NCBI GenBank assembly: GCA_021464245.1
Contig: JADCRB010000013.1
Coordinates: 8,840,895 to 8,904,894 of the forward strand
Reading direction: 5' to 3'
Length of the DNA stretch: 64,000 nt
DNA from: Carallia brachiata
Taxonomy: Eukaryota; Streptophyta; Magnoliopsida; Malpighiales; Rhizophoraceae
How positions within the stretch are numbered: the first letter of the stretch is position 1; every line of letters starts with the position of its first letter. The translations under genes and the position numbers were made by a program. Below the pieces are notes generated by a model. It was not told the origin of the DNA. It worked only from the letters and a program-made list of their open reading frames with translations, and ran no database searches. This document shows, in pieces, positions 1 through 11,699 of the stretch.

Positions 1-200
1 CTGTCTGTCCTTTTACCCACACCTTCTTCTGGGGAAGGAGGTCAACTGGTGAAGTGAACTGATCAATTGTGTTTGTGTTTGTATTTGTTGGGGATAATTT
101 AAAGACACCCACATCCCCTTTTGTCTCCAAAAACACAAAGTCGTCTTCTTTCTTTCTTTCTTTTTTGGTTTTTTTGTGGGTATGTTTTTGAGATCGTGAA

Positions 201-223
201 CAAGAAGAAGAAGAAGAAGAAGA
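201..223 (+). repeat. (GAA)n microsatellite in 5' UTR
   Basis: An AAG/GAA trinucleotide run ends directly at the start codon of the 151-aa gene, so it sits in the 5' leader and abuts the ATG. Purine-rich GAA tracts are common in plant 5' UTRs. Length changes here would alter only the leader. Confidence 0.8.
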
Positions 224-3200
224 ATGGTGGGCATCTTCTCAAGATTTTCTGCTGGCAGAGCTGGTGGTCATAGACGAACCCAGAGTGCCCTTGTAACAAC
301 TCCTCCCTTTCCTTTTATCTAGTTTGTCCTTGTTTTTCTTATTCTATGAATTTTTGCTTGCAGAAATGTGCATACTATGTAAATAAATGTATTTTTGTTA
401 GCTTTTCTTCTCCCTTTTTGTGATTAGTAATTACTATCTGTCTTTCTGGTAGCTACCATGTTTTGATCTACGTAATCTTTGCTTCTAATTTGTCCTGAAT
501 TCCTTGTTTCTTGCTTTGGTAATTTGGAAATATTTGTTCTTTTCTGCTTGAGATGACTCCGTTTAGCTTCTTGCTCTTGGACTTTTTTATTATTTTTTTC
601 CTTTATTTGTTCGTTATGATTTTGTCAGTTGCACTTGGATTGGTGTATAGATAAGCCAAAGAGAATTCCCTTTATTTATCTCATTTGAGGTTTGAGGTTT
701 CCCTTCCCCTTCCCTTTTTGATGGTTAGGTTCCATCATTTCCATCCAAATTAGGGACCCTCTTTTTTCTTGTTCATGTGGCAGTGTTTGTTCTTTGCTTT
801 TTGATGGTTCTCTATTCGTTTAGATGATTTTCCGGACTCGTGTTTTTCTGTAGAATAAGTTGATTGTATGATGAGTAGCTTCGTGAATGCAGGATGAGAG
901 GGAAGTATTGCCCCCAAATGCTGATGTTGCTGGGTCTGCCGCTGCTGCTGCTCCTACTCCTCATGGAATTGAAGTAGCGGTTGAGTTTAAGCCTGTTGAG
1001 CACCCAATTGAGCCTCTTGACAATGATCAGCCAATTCAGTGCCCATTGCCTGAACCTTCAATTCTAAATGTAAGCTATATTCTTATTTCTGGTTCAGTGT
1101 TGATTGAATGAGTTGTCGGTGTCAGGATTTTTGTGCGGTCGTTTGACTTGAATTTGAACGAGATTTATTTTGCTTAATCATAGTGGCTTAAAGCAAGCTT
1201 TGCCGTCTTATTTGCGATGAAATCGAAGGGCACCTGCCCTCCCTCTCTGGTTGTCATTGGCTTTCTTGTTCAGCGTGGTCTCATGGAGAAGACCGGATAA
1301 CTTAAATGAGAATTAGGATTATTCAAAAGACTTGTATCTTAAAGGAATTCAAAAATTGCGACGGGGTTTGAATGAAACTTCACAACCATTTTTGCAGTTC
1401 TGGAATTCAGATCTCTCCTTGCTTGTCTGTAATGTATGAAATATGTGTTGGCATATGACATTCTTATGATGTCTTGATTGTCATAAGAATAGCCACATCA
1501 GGGACTTTAGGTGTCAGGGAGTCTGCATTAGTAATTGTTCTGGGTAATTTTATCCTATTGACTCCCATGCACATTCCTTAGCATATTAATTCAGATTTAG
1601 GGAAAAAAAATTTCACTACTCTGTTCCTTTCTCTCCCTCTAAACCTTCCGCAACTCTTACCTAATTGATGGTTTCCGTGGGACATTCACATACTGTACCC
1701 ATGTTGTTTTTAGATTCAAAATATGGAAACTAGAAATTGTGAAAGAAATATTTTTTTAGCAAGTTGTAGTCTTTTCTGGGACACATTCAAATTACTTAAC
1801 CTTTTTTAATCAATTTGACTCAATTGTTAATGAGAGGAACTACTGTTGGATCTTGATCTGGAATTTCAGTAAGGTAATACGACAATTAACTTCAATAGGA
1901 GACGTAGTAATTCTGATGATTTAGCCTGGACTATGGATGCTTGTTGAAACTGTCTGCATAAGGATGCAATAGCATGAGATTGATTGGTTCTACAACTCAA
2001 GAGAAGTCAGAAGGATGGAAGTGTTGAGCAAAAATTTCCTTAGCTGTTTCACCAACATTCATCTCATATTACTACTGTTCGGTATTTGTTCAGAGATTCC
2101 AGTGAAACTTTACATAGATGTCTCTAGGAGACGAAATGTTAGCATGGTTTGCAGTCAACTGCTTCACTGGATAAGGATAACAAAATGCACGCTGGGGGGA
2201 GGGGGGGAAGAGTTCAAAGATGATAGGTACAGAACATGGTACTTAGACCTGGTGGAGTACACCTATAGTTAGGAAATTTATGGAGTTCAGGTTTTGAGGC
2301 TACTTGAAACGGCTGAATATCCATTTGCTGGACCCACACATCCGAAAATTTCTGATGATACAAAAGTTTGTGTTTGGCACATTGTGTGATGGTGGGTTCA
2401 TCATTGACAACTCATTTCTTGATATGTGTTCATAGTTCCTAAAAGCATGACTGCCACTGCAGAATGTAATGATAGTGCTGGTGGCATCCTTTATTGGGAA
2501 CTGCCATGTTTTGGGGAAGAATCTGCGGATGAATATTCTAAAATTTGTTAATTTTGCCAAAAAACTTAGTTTGCAAAAAAATTGATTAATATTGGGTTAT
2601 TATTTTCTGGAATTTTATATGGATTTTTCATTTTAAACATCATAAAAATACTGTATAGGTGGCCAAATCACGATAAAGCTAGTGATTTGCCATACATTTA
2701 ACAGAACTTCTTTGTTCCTAATATTTACAGCAAAGAAAATTGTTTTCACTTAGCTATATATTTATATGTATCTCAAAAGCAATACACATATGGATGACAA
2801 ATATATTTTCTTATATGAACTGAAACTGCCTTTTTAAAAATATTATTTTTTAGGCTAAAGTTAAAAGTGTAATTCTTAAGTTTTCAATTCTTACATTAAG
2901 AATAAATTTCTCTTTTGATTACATTTCCTTTTTCACTCTATAACTAAGACTCAATTTTACTTAAAATAAAGGGTCAATGGAGAAAAAGAGTTTTTAGTGG
3001 AAGCAAAAAAAAAATTGCCATGAAAAGCTTGACTAAATTAAAAACAATCAGATTTTGTCTTTGATATTCAGTGTGGGCATTTGCTCCACTGAAATAGAGG
3101 TAAAATGGTGGATCTGTTTGTTATTCTCACTGCTACTTCCAGTACTTTGTGATCACTGCTTATGAGATTATTATCATAGGGCAGGTCTTCTGTTTTTCCA

Positions 3201-4457
3201 TGTAGTAATTTTGCCTTTCAGTGGACCCTTATACTGGTAGTGGCCTGGGAACATGCTTTTTTAAGGGGTTGAAATTTTTTGGCATTGCGGGTAGGTGTGC
3301 TGATTGTGTTAGGAGTATTAAGTTGCACTAAAAAAGGAGGAAAACTTAGTCTGACTTACAACGCCTATGGTCTTCATCACCCACTGATTTAAGCTTTTAG
3401 GTGAGTATGGATTCTATAGCATCATTCGACACAGTATCAAAGCCTAGTTCGCCTTCCTTTGTCTGCACCCGGTAGATTGATTTCTTCCACATATTCAGTT
3501 TAAATTAGTTTAGCCAAGCGTTAATGAGGCCTAGTACACGGTTTCAGCTTGTCTTTCGGATCTAGTTTCATTGTGTCACATATTAGTTAGCCCTAGCATG
3601 TGCCAAGGCAGTGTATTAAGACTCTAAAGTCCCACATTGATAAAGTAGAAATACATGACCTGACATAAAATTTATGAGTTTTACTTGCTTAATTTTAGGG
3701 TAACATGACATTTTATGGCATTATTTGGCACTCATGAAATAAGGACTAGATTTTGTAGATATGAAATTCTATAGAATTTTTGACACTGTTCAAGTAAGGA
3801 CAAGGTTGGTTTGCTAGTTTTGGTTGCACTTTTATTCATGTCGACCATAGGAAAAGTCTTTCTGGATTAGATGGTGTTGTATTACTTATGCAGATGCTTT
3901 TTCCATGATGGACATATGCATTTGAATGTGGCATCAACTATCAGTTCCTTTTGTGGATTGCATTTAGGAAGACTGGTAGGAAATTCTGCCTTAATTCCTT
4001 CTCCTTGTTTTATTAGAGTTCTGGTTTTGCGAATACAAGTAATTCTTACATTGAAGGAAAATGAGTCAGGCAACTTGACTGGTGTGAATTGGAAATTACA
4101 AAAGCATATTTTGGAAAATGGGAACAGGGGAGTGGGTTGTATGCAGTATTGTGTTGTGGAGTTTACTACTGTTTCCATTCACATGCCTAATTCTTTTTGG
4201 TGTCAACAAATTTTTGGGATTCTGATATTATGTTTGTCAATGATCAGGATGGAAGAATATGGAAGGAGCGAGTATCTGCAACTGTGAGGAGGATAGGTGA
4301 TTTGCCAGTTATGAAAGAAGGTGAGACCCTTGAGGCAGAATCTGCTGGGACAAAGCCACAACCAACCAGGTCCAATCGATTGATTCTACCATCTATCAGT
4401 GCCCCTGAACATAATTTACTGAAACTGCTCGAAGAATGTAATGCATCTGGGATCTAA
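224..4457 (+). CDS. Uncharacterised conserved plant protein, 3 exons, 151 aa
   Basis: Coding exons are 224-292, 893-1069 and 4248-4457. All junctions are GT-AG and phase 0, which gives 151 residues. I chose the ATG at 224 because it opens the frame that joins cleanly to exons 2 and 3; the first intron begins GTAACA. The N-terminus (MVGIFSRFS) is followed by a basic stretch ending HRRTQSALDERE, in which RRTQS looks like a basophilic kinase or 14-3-3-type site. A short Ala run (about residues 38-42) and an acidic, Pro-rich middle follow. The C-terminus contains RSNRLILPSISAPEHNLLKLLEECNASGI split across motifs RSNRLILP and NLLKLLEEC. No signal peptide, membrane segment or enzyme motif is visible. 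Intron 2 is long (3.2 kb) and holds no recognisable gene. The layout resembles small conserved plant proteins of unknown function. The gene model is well supported by splice phases, but the function is unknown. Confidence 0.75.
1070..4247 (+). other. Long intron 2 of the 151-aa gene
   Basis: This 3178-bp intron (GTAAGC...TCAG) is AT-rich. It holds a short G-rich run near 2197-2208 and no open frame that resembles a known family. ORFs inside it have no splice or homology support. Confidence 0.6.
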
Positions 4458-6279
4458 AGCTTGGTGTCCGTTCTTGAAGGGGGTCAAGTAGTTGCATTAC
4501 TTTATACGGAACTCAACTTCCATTTTCTCTTCTTTTATTTATCCCCCAGTTTATCTACCATACATATGGTTAATATGTGGTTCTGGACAATGATAGCAAA
4601 GTCATACCTTTTATGTAAAGTTGGCAGCACCAGGCAATTGAGCAAATGCCCTATATTTCAACTTTTTATCGCTGCTGTAATTAAATGTATCCTTTGTAAT
4701 ATTTGATGTTCATAATGGCATCCATGTTTAGTTGGGATGAAGCTACTAGTGGTGTTATTAATTTCTTCCCTTGCAATATGGTTGTCATGTTCCACTGTGT
4801 TGCCTTGCCGATGCTGAATGGTGGGTTTTAGACTTGACTGGATTTATGGGCGAAGAATCCTAGAGTGGAATTTGCAAAATCTATTCCTATTATGGTTGTC
4901 TTTATGTGCAGTTTGCTTATTGTTGTTCTCTGAAAGATGATGCATGCATTATGGTAGGTTGTCAACGCAGATCTGCAAGATGTTACAGTAAATAGCAGCA
5001 GCACTATATTAATTGAAGTCGGGCTGTCCTTTAACTTGACTATGGCTGTCGCCTGTTATGCCTATGTATCATTTCAGAATAGCTCATATCTGATACTATG
5101 GTTTTGTTAAGATTAAATTAGTTGCAGACTTGCTTCTTATGCTCCCTGTGGTTATGCAAGTTGACAGGGATCCATCCAATTCCAAATGAGACCATACTTC
5201 TGGTTTCCCAAACTAGACATTGGCATCCTGTCAGGCTTGTGGTAATTGCGGTGAATGAGCATACGCGATTAATTTCCTCATGATCCAGCAAAATTGTCTT
5301 ACAAGCTTTTCTTCTCTGCCATGAAATTTCAAATGCTGTGTTGTACATTCCGGTAGGGCATCGTGATGGCTTGCTAATTTTTTTCCTCGGGATTGAACTG
5401 GGGCCATGGGCATGTGGGTGACACTCTTGCATCCCACGCTAATGATTTGATTCGTTAACTCTGAACTGATTCAAATTGGTCACAAGTATTATCATTAAAA
5501 ACATCCTTAAGTTTAATATTTGTACTCTATGAAAATTGAGATGAGTCCATGTTTTCTATTAGCTGTTGTAACGTGGAAATGCGTTCTTATTGTGTAAATG
5601 AAAAAGCAAGAGTGGTATCTTACATTTTCTTGCATTGCAATTCTATACTTAGACAAGACATGAAAGAATCAGATAGTTATTATATTTTTTGTGCTAAGCA
5701 ATAAACTGTGAGTTTAATCTTACTACTTAAATCTGATAAAATTAGAACCTATAACCTTTCACGCAGATTCCTTTAGATAGAACCATACAAGCAAAGTGTT
5801 TGATACAAAAGGTTAGCTGCATTGGCAGCGTGGAACTTCAAAAGGCAGATCGAGATTGAGTGAAACGGGCTGCTTAGTATCCGACAAAGCCTCTCCCAAA
5901 AGAAAAGGGATGACCGAAGTAAGTACAGAATCCTAACAAAAGAAGCAATATTGCTGCGAGAAAATTAAAGTCAAGGCTGAGTTCATGGCTTCCTGCTTCT
6001 CGAGTGAAGCCACCGACTGGACAAGATTAAATGGATCCTTTGTGCTGATCACAGCCACTGAACAGACCAAAAAAAAAAAGCCAAACTTTTCGTTGAATTG
6101 TTCACTATATTGGCTCAACTAATAGAGATAACAATATTGGCTAAAATAGGTAATGAGGAATGATCCATGAAATACTGATAGAAGCATTCTAAAAACTTGA
6201 CAATATCATGATAAGTAATAAAAATATGTAAACAAAGACACATCAAGGCACAAAACTGGTTCCATAAAAAAGAAAAGAA
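4458..6279. other. 3' flank and intergenic DNA, no recognised gene
   Basis: The first few hundred bases are probably the 3' UTR of the 151-aa gene. The rest holds no coding sequence I can support. A tRNA-like B-box word lies on the minus strand near 5388-5400, with an A-run just beyond it. It is weak evidence of a short SINE remnant. Confidence 0.5.
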
Positions 6280-6516
6280 CTATATAGGCAACTTGGGAAC
6301 TTCAAATGGGTGATTTTCCGTTGGGTTGGCAAGGTGTTTTTGTGGGCCGCGAAAGTTTCCATGATTGATTCTCTTCCATCTTGGATGAGATTTTGAAACA
6401 TCTTGCTTGCCAGAAACCGAATGGACCTCGGTGGTGACCGCATGTGTTTGTATGGAGGTGATAAAAATGAGGAGCAAAAGAAGCAAGGATGTCAATGCTG
6501 CCTTAGCTTGTAACAT
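6280..6516 (-). CDS. Candidate small secreted peptide precursor, 78 aa
   Basis: This single-exon ORF starts at a true ATG (6516). The first 26 or so residues form a textbook signal peptide: MLQAKAALTS, then a Leu/Ile-rich core, then a QTHA-like cleavage region. The mature part is polar and basic: about 50 residues with a KRINHGNFRGPQKHL block and a C-terminal tail of HPFEVPKLPI. There are no cysteines, so it is not a defensin or RALF type. A short conserved-looking C-terminal segment after a variable region is how plant post-translationally modified peptide hormone precursors are built, but I could not match CLE, CEP, IDA, PSY, RGF or CIF consensus motifs. A TATA-like TATAAT lies upstream on this strand near 6560. 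Function is inferred only from the architecture; a chance ORF is possible. Confidence 0.45.
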   Translation of the reverse strand: MLQAKAALTSLLLLLLIFITSIQTHAVTTEVHSVSGKQDVSKSHPRWKRINHGNFRGPQKHLANPTENHPFEVPKLPI

Positions 6517-7641
6517 TGTGCCTCTTGGTTTATGGCTTTCTGTGCCGGAGGGGAGATTATATTGATGAAGAGCTTGGAAATGGGTGAACTTTGCTTTGCT
6601 TGGAAGTCACATGGAATGGAAATTATTTGACCTCCCACTTGGCCAACATTTATCATTGCTAGACTTGTGATGGTTTTAGTTGGCGTCTGTTAGTGGGGTT
6701 TTCTTTTTGTTTATTGTTCATTCTATGTATTAAAATACATAAAGTCGAGAGTTTTAATATCGGTCGAAATCTATTAATAAATAAAATAAAAGATCAGGCT
6801 GAAAAGTATTTGGTCCTGCGTGGGGCAATCCCGTGCCCTTAAATTCTTGGAGAAAGAATTCCTTTCTTTTCCTAATGGTCCTCCTTTTTGTGAACTGAAA
6901 CAAAAGCTTAAAATTTTGGTTAAATGATTTCTGAAAATTTTGGATCTGTTTGTGTTTTGAAACAGGATATAGTTAATAAAATAATTAATTTTTCTTTAGA
7001 AAAAAATCAGTGTAAAAGTTATAAAAGTACAATTTGAAGGTACAATTTACGAAATTCAATTCATTTGACCATAATCTCAATTTGATTAACTAAATTTTTT
7101 TATTTTTTTAAACTCACCAACAGTCATGTGCGTCCATACATTAAAACGCAAATTAATAGTTTCAAATTTGTTTAGAGTTTTAAAAAAAAAAAAAAAAAAA
7201 AACTTGCCTAAGCAATACACATATTTCTCTACAGTCTCAAATATTTACTTCTTTGTTTCCATTTTTTGTTGTAATTTGTCCGGTCAGTGGGATATCATGC
7301 AAAAGCATGTCTAATTAAAATACTTCAATAATTCATTGGAATACTTTGCTATGTATTTATCAAAATTTTTTATTTATTCATTCATAATTATTTTTAAAAA
7401 AATTTGCTCAATTTTAGTTAGAATTATTTTCATCATAAACAAATATCACATATGTGTCATATTCCTTGTTTAGTTGTCTAATATATGATATAATATATAA
7501 TATACAAACTAAATTTTAAAAATTCATATTTGTCATCTTTTCATAAAATACACCACACGTAAACTAGCTATTCTTTCATAATATTATAATACACAAAATT
7601 TATTGAGTCAAAAAAAATAATTATAATACACAAAATTTATA

Positions 7642-7687
7642 ACAAATGTCAGGTCCATCTGATGACAAATGTCAGGTCCATCTGATG
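7642..7687. repeat. Perfect 23-bp tandem duplication
   Basis: Two adjacent identical copies of a 23-bp unit beginning ACAAATGTCAGG and containing CCATCTGATG. This is a simple recent duplication in intergenic DNA. Confidence 0.8.
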
Positions 7688-8538
7688 ACACTTGGGCAAT
7701 TGCCTTCACCAAGAATGGGAAGAGAGTAAATATAAAGAGAGCGAAGTGTTGAGAGGAAAAAAATAAAGGGAGACAATGAGGGAAAGTGTGTGTATTTAGA
7801 TGGAATAAATAAAGTTCATAAGGAAACTGTAGATAAGAAACAACTTATTGGCTTACAACTTGTAAAAGGAGCAAATTTTGGGCAACTTATGAAAATTATA
7901 AATGTTAAAGTAATCAAAAACTCACTCATTTCATCGCATGCATAATCTCAATTTTGTGGCCAACATTAAAATTTTGAAAGAAATAACTAAATTTCATCTA
8001 AATGTTTACAATAGAAATCTATGAACGAAAAAACACACAAAAAGGCACTACACCTACCAGAGATTGATCTGTTTGCCGGTAAAAAACCACAAAGATTGGA
8101 GCTTGAAGGAAAACTCCACCCGATTGTTGCTTTATGGACGGAAATTAGCAAAAGTCCTGGTAGCTGTTATGTTGAAACTTGATAAAAGGTGAGGACAATC
8201 GAGCCTATAGATAATTAGGTTTAGCGTTAATTAACAAAATTGTTCCGTAATAATTATTATGTAATTGTTATACAAAGGATAAAATAATAAACTAAAAAAT
8301 AGAGAGGAATAGGGATAGGTATTTGGAGGAGGACAGGGATCTCGTTCCCGTCCCATTGAAAAATTTAGGAAATATGAATCTTGTCTCGTTCTTCAATTAA
8401 ATGCCATTGACCTCATATCTCGTTATCGATCAAATGTCATTAACCCTTATACTAGTGTGGAAACAGTTCAATTCCCGTGATTACTAGTAAAATTATTATT
8501 TTTAACAGTAGACTATCCCTAATTTAGTTACTATTTCG

Positions 8539-8938
8539 TACTGCATTTCTAACTTAACCCATTATAATGACAGACTCTCCTAATCTTTTTGCTTGTTGAT
8601 TTAAATATTTTTCATAGAAAATGTTTTGTTTGTTATCCCTATCTATCTTATAAAAAAAAAAGTTTTAAATTTGAGCGTGAATTAAAAAAGCTCAAATTCT
8701 AATCCACATCAATAAATGTTGATGGGACAAAAACATCACATACCGCATTTCTAACTCAACCCATTACAATAAGATACTCTCTTAATATTTTTACTTGTTA
8801 ATTTAAATATTTTTTATAAAAAATGTTTTGTTTGCTATCCTTATCTTATAACAAAAAAAGGTTTAAATTTGAGCGTGAATTAAAAAATCTCAAATTCTAA
8901 TCCAGACCAATAAATGTTAATGGGACAAAAACATCACA
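8539..8938. repeat. Tandem duplication of a ~200-bp unit
   Basis: Unit 1 (8539-8740) and unit 2 (8741-8938) are head-to-tail. Each begins TACTGCATTTCTAACT or TACCGCATTTCTAACT and ends AAAACATCACA. They share the words TTGAGCGTGAATTAAAAAA and ATGGGACAAAAACATC, and differ by scattered substitutions and small indels. There is no coding potential. Confidence 0.85.
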
Positions 8939-9690
8939 ATAAATTTCACAATTGGACACTCCTTTCAAGCTTGCAGGTGACGAGTTACATCAACTTGTTA
9001 CTCTTTACTCCTTCAAGTCACACAGTTCAACTTTACTAGTATGCATATCCCACTCGCCTACTAAGGTTCAATCCTCCCATGATGTCTGCTCGAGGCGATG
9101 CTGAAATATGTTTCATTTCATAATTTAATATAATTGAATTAGTTTTCTAAATTTTTTACAATTTAATTACCTAATTAATTTAGGTTATGACATTCAAAAA
9201 GTTTTAATTCGACTATAATTTAGAAAATTATTTCTTTAAGTTTGACCAAAAATAAAATTGAATCATTTCCAATGCTTAGCATGATAAATATATATATATA
9301 TATATATACACACGTAAATTTTATCTCTAGTTATTAGATAAAGACTAAGTAGTGAGAATAAACAAAATTCTACTCAAAACTTAAAGTATACAATTCAAAA
9401 TAGCTTGAAAATCAAATAGTTGATATATACAAAATCTGATATACCTAAAACCCATCGCACCCAAAATTTGATTTACTTGAAATTTAATAACTCAAAATTT
9501 AAAATATCTAAAAATCAAATGACTTGAAAAGCAAAATAGCTTCACCTAAATCTGACCTGCCCCTCAATACCCCCAGATAAAATAGAGAATAAATGAAAAG
9601 AAATGAAGATAAATTTTAATTGATGAAAGCGAGGGTATATACAGGGATTAGTTGAATGATTTGAATTTCAAATTTTAAGTCTGAAGTTAG

Positions 9691-10972
9691 ATTCTGTTTG
9701 GATTGTTAAAAAATCATGGAAAAGAAATCAATGGGAAAGAAAATGTATGTTAGAAGGATTTCTTGTGTTTGAAAAGTGATATGGATAAAAAATGTGAGAA
9801 AGTAGAAGAAAAAATTGCGTATGAGACCTACCGAAAGTCCTCACCAAATTGTGAGAAAGCGTGGAAAAATTTGTGGTGATGTAAATTGGATTAGCTAATT
9901 ACTAAATTGCCCTCAATTTTTCTTCCATATCTTCATAAATACATGAGACATAAAAAATTGGCTTTGCTAATTTTGTGCCGAGTTAAAGTGTTTTATTTTA
10001 TTTTGCACCTCTTTAGACATATTTCATTACGTTGCAAAAAAAAAAAAAAACCTTCTGAAAAATAGACATCCATAGATTACCACTGTGATATATAAAATAA
10101 AAAATTTATTCAAATCAAGCACTAAGGCATCTCACATGGCATTATTTTTTAAGTAGTAAATCGGATGGCCAGGATCAAATCCTACCGAAGTACTATAAAC
10201 TCAACAACCCTTCGATTATTCATCCAAAAAAAATAAATAATCATACATTAGTGTATAAATAGGGGCATGAATGTCATTTTATAAAAATAAATTTTCTATC
10301 TCCTTGCCTTCTCATCATATTCAAATACAAAATTATATTTTTTAGTCATTTTTGTTCTATGATTTTTAATTTATCCATAACTAATAAAAAAATTATTTTC
10401 TTCCCCTTCATTTTCGTTTTTCACGACCTTCCTTTGTATTGGGATATACATTTATTTAGTTCTAAATCTTTAAAATTTTTTCATTTAAGTCTTAAACTTT
10501 TTTGAGATTTCATTTCATTTTTAAACCTTTTAATTTTGCTCCAAATCAGTCCTTCTTTTAATCAAACAGTTAAAAATCACTGTTAACTAATGAAAATTTT
10601 TTTAAAAAGGTAAAATATACTATTTTAATTTACCAGTTAATAGAAATACATTGTGTAATTTTAAAAAAATAAAAATAAAATAAAAAAACTCAAAATCTCA
10701 ACTTACATGTTACTATTTCAAAGTAAAATACAAACATTTAATAACCAAAAAAAATTAAATAATATATTTTACTTTTGAAAAAAATTTTCGTTAGTCAACA
10801 GTAATTTTTAACGGTTTGACTAACGGAAGGACTGATTTAAAATAAAATCAAAAAATTTAGTACTGAAATAAAATTTCAAAAAATTTAAAATTTAAATAAA
10901 AAATATCTAAAAATTTAAAATTAAATAAATGCATATTCCCTTTGCATTGGTCATCAAATCCAAACACAGAAT
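9691..10972. mobile_element. Possible DNA-transposon remnant with TTCTGTTTGG-type ends
   Basis: The left end reads ATTCTGTTTGGATT. The right end, reverse-complemented, reads ATTCTGTGTTTGGATT. These ends resemble the terminal repeats of non-autonomous PIF/Harbinger or hAT elements in plants. No transposase is present, and the target-site duplication is not clear, so the boundaries are tentative. A separate foldback element is nested at 10441-10940. Confidence 0.4.
10441..10940. mobile_element. Foldback MITE with long terminal inverted repeats
   Basis: The first ~170 bp are matched, in inverted orientation, by the last ~170 bp. The arms begin GGGATATACATTTATTTAG and GGGAATATGCATTTATTTAA, and both later contain AAATCAGTCCTTC and AACAGT/AACCGT words. 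The flanking sequences TTTGTATT (10433-10440) and TTTGCATT (10941-10948) look like an 8-bp target-site duplication with one mismatch. Long arms and an 8-9-bp duplication suggest a Mutator-like MITE; no protein is encoded. Confidence 0.6.
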
Positions 10973-11588
10973 AATTATACTCGAGAGAAAGGAAAAACCA
11001 ACGACAAATGTGGCTGTGTTTAGCCATATTTCTAACTTAGTCCGCCTATGCCATTAATAAATTATTTTTTAACAAAATAAAATTTTATCTACAAATTTTA
11101 CATTACTGTTTTACATCAAAAAATATTAAATAACAGTATCTAATTAATAATAAAATGATATAGTTATTAAATAATTAAAATTTTAAAAATATTATTAAAT
11201 ATTATTAAATAAATTAAATAATTATTTTATTACTATTTAAAATTAAACTACATAATAATACTCTTTATACAATAATCACAAGTGACATGTATTAATTCAT
11301 GCATTTTAATCCCTCTTTTCTTAACTGCTTATGTGATAAACCAAGCAACATTAATTATTTAATCTATAACTTTTCTATATTATATTTATATACGTGTATG
11401 GTTATTCTCATCACATATTATATATCACTTATATTCAAACATGTTAAAACTTTTTGTATTTTTTTTTCTTTGAGCTCAAGACAGAAAAGAGATATATTAT
11501 ATATATATATATATGTAGGCGGAGAGACAGAGACGATTAGACGAAAGGGTTTTTCAAAGAGTTTCATTACTATAATAATTATATAAGT

Positions 11589-11600
11589 TATAAATATATA
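11589..11600 (+). promoter_or_regulatory. TATA-like element of RPN9 copy 1
   Basis: TATAAATATATA lies about 100 bp upstream of the ATG at 11700. A corresponding AT-box precedes copy 2 at a similar distance. It is the best candidate core promoter; the transcription start is not determined. Confidence 0.45.
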
Positions 11601-11699
11601 TATACATCGAATTATTGGAAAGCCTAAGTTTGGTTTCAAGGGAGATATCTGTGTGTGGGTGTGCCGGCCGGTCGGTGTGAAAGAAGATCTGGTGGCGAC

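Larger units (their letters stand above)
6517..11469. other. AT-rich intergenic DNA with repeats
   Basis: This stretch between the peptide ORF and the RPN9 duplication block has no supported gene. It contains tandem duplications (7642-7687 and 8539-8938), a TA run near 9289-9310, and nested inverted-repeat elements at 9691-10972. The rest is very AT-rich with poly(A)/poly(T) runs. Confidence 0.6.

Noticed and set aside
3871..4287. 138-codon plus ORF in intron 2 of the 151-aa gene
   Set aside because: It overlaps exon 3 in another frame and ends in a frame inconsistent with the conserved reading; an intronic chance ORF.
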